From contig JAUNPT010000034.1 in assembly GCA_030536565.1 (NCBI GenBank), forward strand, positions 1 through 15,667: 15,667 nucleotides of DNA, given 5' to 3'. The position numbers and the translations under genes are program-made. A model generated the notes under the pieces. That model saw nothing but the letters and a program-made list of their open reading frames with translations. It was not told where the DNA came from and did no database searches. Shown in pieces: positions 14,175 through 15,667 of the stretch. How positions within the stretch are numbered: the first letter of the stretch is position 1; each line of letters starts with the position of its first letter. Origin of the DNA: Eubacteriales bacterium. Lineage in GTDB: Bacteria > Bacillota > Clostridia > Lachnospirales > Lachnospiraceae.

Positions 14175-14715
14175 ACAAATACGAAAATGTCAAAAATGTA
14201 ATTTGTGCTTTAACCAAAAACCACTATTAGATACAGAAAAAGAATGTCAAATTTTTTGGGTTGGCTTATCAGCCAAGAAAGTGTTGACTGATGTTGAATT
14301 ACCATTATCACCTGAAACGAATACCGGAATGATAATTCATAAAATAGAAGAAGCATGTCATAATGTTATTGCCTATAAGACTAATTTGGTTAAATGCTTG
14401 CCACTAACAGAGCAGGAAAAGATTCGCTATCCAAATAAAAATGAAATTGATTGTTGCTTTGAGCATTTGTTATATGAAATACAAACAATGTCTCCACAAA
14501 TTGTGTTTTTATTAGGAGAGAAGGTATATTCTACCGTAGAAAGAAAAATGCAAATTAAATTTAAGAAATGGAATGATTTTAATTATCATTATAAAAGAAT
14601 TGATGGGATTTACTATGTTCCTATACATCATCCTTCCTATATATATGTGTATAAAAGGAAAAAGATACAAAATTATATTGATAGCATAGAAAATGTTATT
14701 AATCAATTATTATAA
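14167..14715 (+). CDS. Uracil-DNA glycosylase-superfamily protein with probable Fe-S cluster, unusual active-site loop
   Basis: A 182-residue protein related to family 4/5 (Fe-S) uracil-DNA glycosylases. C8 and C11 (RKCQKC, with C14 next), C77 in TNLVKCLPL, and C96/C97 before the FEHLLYEIQ helix fit the four-cysteine cluster pattern. VFLLGEKV (113-120) is the core strand and glycine turn; IHHPSYIY (153-160) is motif B with H155-P156-S157. Motif A, usually GEAPG, reads WVGLSAKK (31-38), and the next loop is LPLSPETNTGMII instead of the PFVGxAGxLL pattern, so the catalytic water-activating acid of classical enzymes is not in its usual place. It may act on another base or nucleotide, or be catalytically altered. 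The ATG overlaps the end of the radical SAM gene by 8 bases, with AGGAG 6 bases upstream. The base composition is as AT-rich as its partners. Superfamily membership is fairly firm; activity is not. Confidence 0.75.
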   Translation: MIEQIRKCQKCNLCFNQKPLLDTEKECQIFWVGLSAKKVLTDVELPLSPETNTGMIIHKIEEACHNVIAYKTNLVKCLPLTEQEKIRYPNKNEIDCCFEHLLYEIQTMSPQIVFLLGEKVYSTVERKMQIKFKKWNDFNYHYKRIDGIYYVPIHHPSYIYVYKRKKIQNYIDSIENVINQLL

Positions 14716-14774
14716 TACTTAAGAAGATTAAAAATATGATTTAAAAAAGGATTTAAGGATAAGGAAGTGTTTAA

Positions 14775-15476
14775 ATGGATATACATATTTTGATATTGGC
14801 TGTTATATTATTTGTTGTTTTTAGCATAATTTGGAAAAATGAATTGATAAAAAGTTTATTTTTTACGGTTTGTTTTATAATTACGTTATGGGTAAATATT
14901 CCATGTTTTATTAATGTGTCCCGTTTAGAAGAAACTAATAATTTTTTCATGTTGCCTTTTAAGTTATACGCCGAGTTGGATATCTTATATATAATAGGTG
15001 CAAACATACTATTAGGCATTATATTATTTTTACAATCTAAATTTACAAATAAAGTAGAATATACTTATAAAGAAATAAAAAGGGTATATGATAATTTTGG
15101 CAATGATGCAGTGGAATTATATATTATTGGTAAGGATTTAGATTTTTTATATAGAACCAAATTTGAAAAACAGACTAATAGAATTCTGCACTTAAAAAAT
15201 AATTGTAAATTATTGTGTGAATTAACAAAAGATGAAAAATTATTGGACTTGTATAAAAAGATTTCCAAAGAAGGAGTGGAAATCAAATTTTATACACAGG
15301 GCGACAACATAACAAATTTGAAAGGGCAAATCAAGATAGACCAAAATGGAAATAAAAAAGCAATATTTACTTCAAGATTAGGTAAAAAGTATCAGCTGTT
15401 AAATACCGAGAATCAATTTCTTGTTTCAACTATTTTAGAAAGATGTAATAAAGTATATAAGAAATTAGACGGTTAA
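14775..15476 (+). CDS. Three-span membrane protein with cytoplasmic domain of unknown identity (faintly PLD-like)
   Basis: I do not recognise this 233-residue protein with certainty. It has three hydrophobic helices at about 4-20, 24-46 and 68-90, then a soluble, probably cytoplasmic domain of 140 residues. That domain contains AVELYIIGKDLDFLY (111-125), then CKLLCELTKDEKLLDLYKKI, GVEIKFYTQGDN and LKGQIKIDQNGNKKAIF, ending in QFLVSTILERCNKVYKKL. The alternating strand/helix pattern, and LKGQIKIDQNG where phospholipase D proteins have HxKxxxxDG, hint at a degenerate PLD-like fold in which the histidine is missing; this is speculative. AAGGAAG precedes the ATG at 14775, 59 bases after the UDG-like gene with no terminator between, so it is probably the third gene of the same transcript. 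It is among the most AT-rich stretches of the window. It could anchor the two soluble enzymes at the membrane or act as an effector. Confidence 0.65.
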   Translation: MDIHILILAVILFVVFSIIWKNELIKSLFFTVCFIITLWVNIPCFINVSRLEETNNFFMLPFKLYAELDILYIIGANILLGIILFLQSKFTNKVEYTYKEIKRVYDNFGNDAVELYIIGKDLDFLYRTKFEKQTNRILHLKNNCKLLCELTKDEKLLDLYKKISKEGVEIKFYTQGDNITNLKGQIKIDQNGNKKAIFTSRLGKKYQLLNTENQFLVSTILERCNKVYKKLDG

Positions 15477-15546
15477 TAAAAAGAAAATATAAAATGTAGG
15501 TGGATTATATTAAAGAATGTCTAATACTTTGTGGGAAAAGGGTTAC

Positions 15547-15586
15547 ATGGGCAGTATTAGTGCTACATAAATATTGCCCATATTTT
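15547..15586 (+). terminator. Intrinsic terminator of the three-gene AT-rich cassette
   Basis: A 12-bp stem, 15547-15558 with 15570-15581, has one G-T wobble and an 11-base loop, followed by ATTTTC and further T-rich sequence. It lies about 70 bases after the membrane-protein stop. The T run is short (TTTT), so termination could be partial. Confidence 0.65.
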
Positions 15587-15617
15587 CGTGATTTTGTGGG
15601 GATATGTTTTGATTGTT

Positions 15618-15663
15618 AGGCTTTAAGCCTGTTGTTCATTGTGGAGTTTCTCAACAGAGAAAC
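15618..15663. repeat. Two hairpins at the right edge of the window
   Basis: AGGCTT/AAGCCT form an almost perfect palindrome at 15618-15630 around one central T. GTTTCTC (15646-15652) and GAGAAAC (15657-15663) form a perfect 7-bp stem with an AACA loop. No gene runs through them. They could belong to the leader of the next gene, to a small RNA, or to the boundary of the AT-rich segment. The window ends four bases later, so this cannot be resolved. Confidence 0.4.
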
Positions 15664-15667
15664 GGAA

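Noticed and set aside
15517..15570. 17-codon frame starting ATG TCT AAT after the cassette
   Set aside because: Its end lies in the terminator hairpin, the ribosome binding site is poor, and there is no sign of a domain.
1..15667. CRISPR arrays, insertion sequences, integrase or phage genes
   Set aside because: No regularly spaced repeats, transposase or recombinase signatures were seen on either strand, so the presumed transfer of the AT-rich cassette has no visible vehicle in this window.

Overview
The window looks like chromosome from a low-to-moderate GC member of the Firmicutes, most likely a motile Lachnospiraceae-type clostridium. Supporting signs are strong AGGAGG-like ribosome binding sites, a tRNA with no encoded CCA, MutS2 and a YhaM-type exoribonuclease, a stand-alone CheX-like phosphatase, and an uncharacterised anchored protein that I recognise as typical of clostridia. 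The genus is not decided by the sequence.

Layout. (1) 1-832: the 3' two thirds of a tRNA-Gly(UCC), then a DEDDh exonuclease gene closed by a strong bidirectional terminator. (2) 810-1406 (-): an anchored helical-repeat protein of unknown function, divergent from a 35-residue single-span membrane peptide (1450-1557) and an AIR-synthase/HypE-like gene (1618-2565). (3) 2604-3670: an extended -10 promoter, cheX and trmL. (4) 8274-3687 (-): mutS2, an OmpR-type response regulator and its sensor histidine kinase, apparently one transcription unit. (5) 8275-8579: an AT-rich divergent intergenic region. (6) 8580-10950: a membrane-anchored HtrA-like protein whose protease triad looks broken, then yhaM with its terminator. 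(7) 11039-12814: rlmD with a long C-terminal extension. (8) 12834-15476: three clearly AT-richer genes encoding a radical SAM protein with a B12-binding-like N-terminus, an overlapping UDG-superfamily iron-sulfur protein, and a three-span membrane protein with a cytoplasmic domain of unknown identity. A hairpin terminator follows at 15547-15586.

Regions 1-7 read as core housekeeping: nucleic-acid processing (exonuclease, YhaM), translation upkeep (TrmL, RlmD, MutS2), envelope sensing (two-component pair, HtrA-like protein) and chemotaxis adaptation (CheX). Region 8 differs in base composition, has no recognisable housekeeping role, and joins a radical enzyme, a glycosylase-like fold and a membrane protein. 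It is the best candidate for a transferred, undescribed system, possibly involving DNA or nucleotide modification, repair or defence. That role is inference from fold and gene order only.
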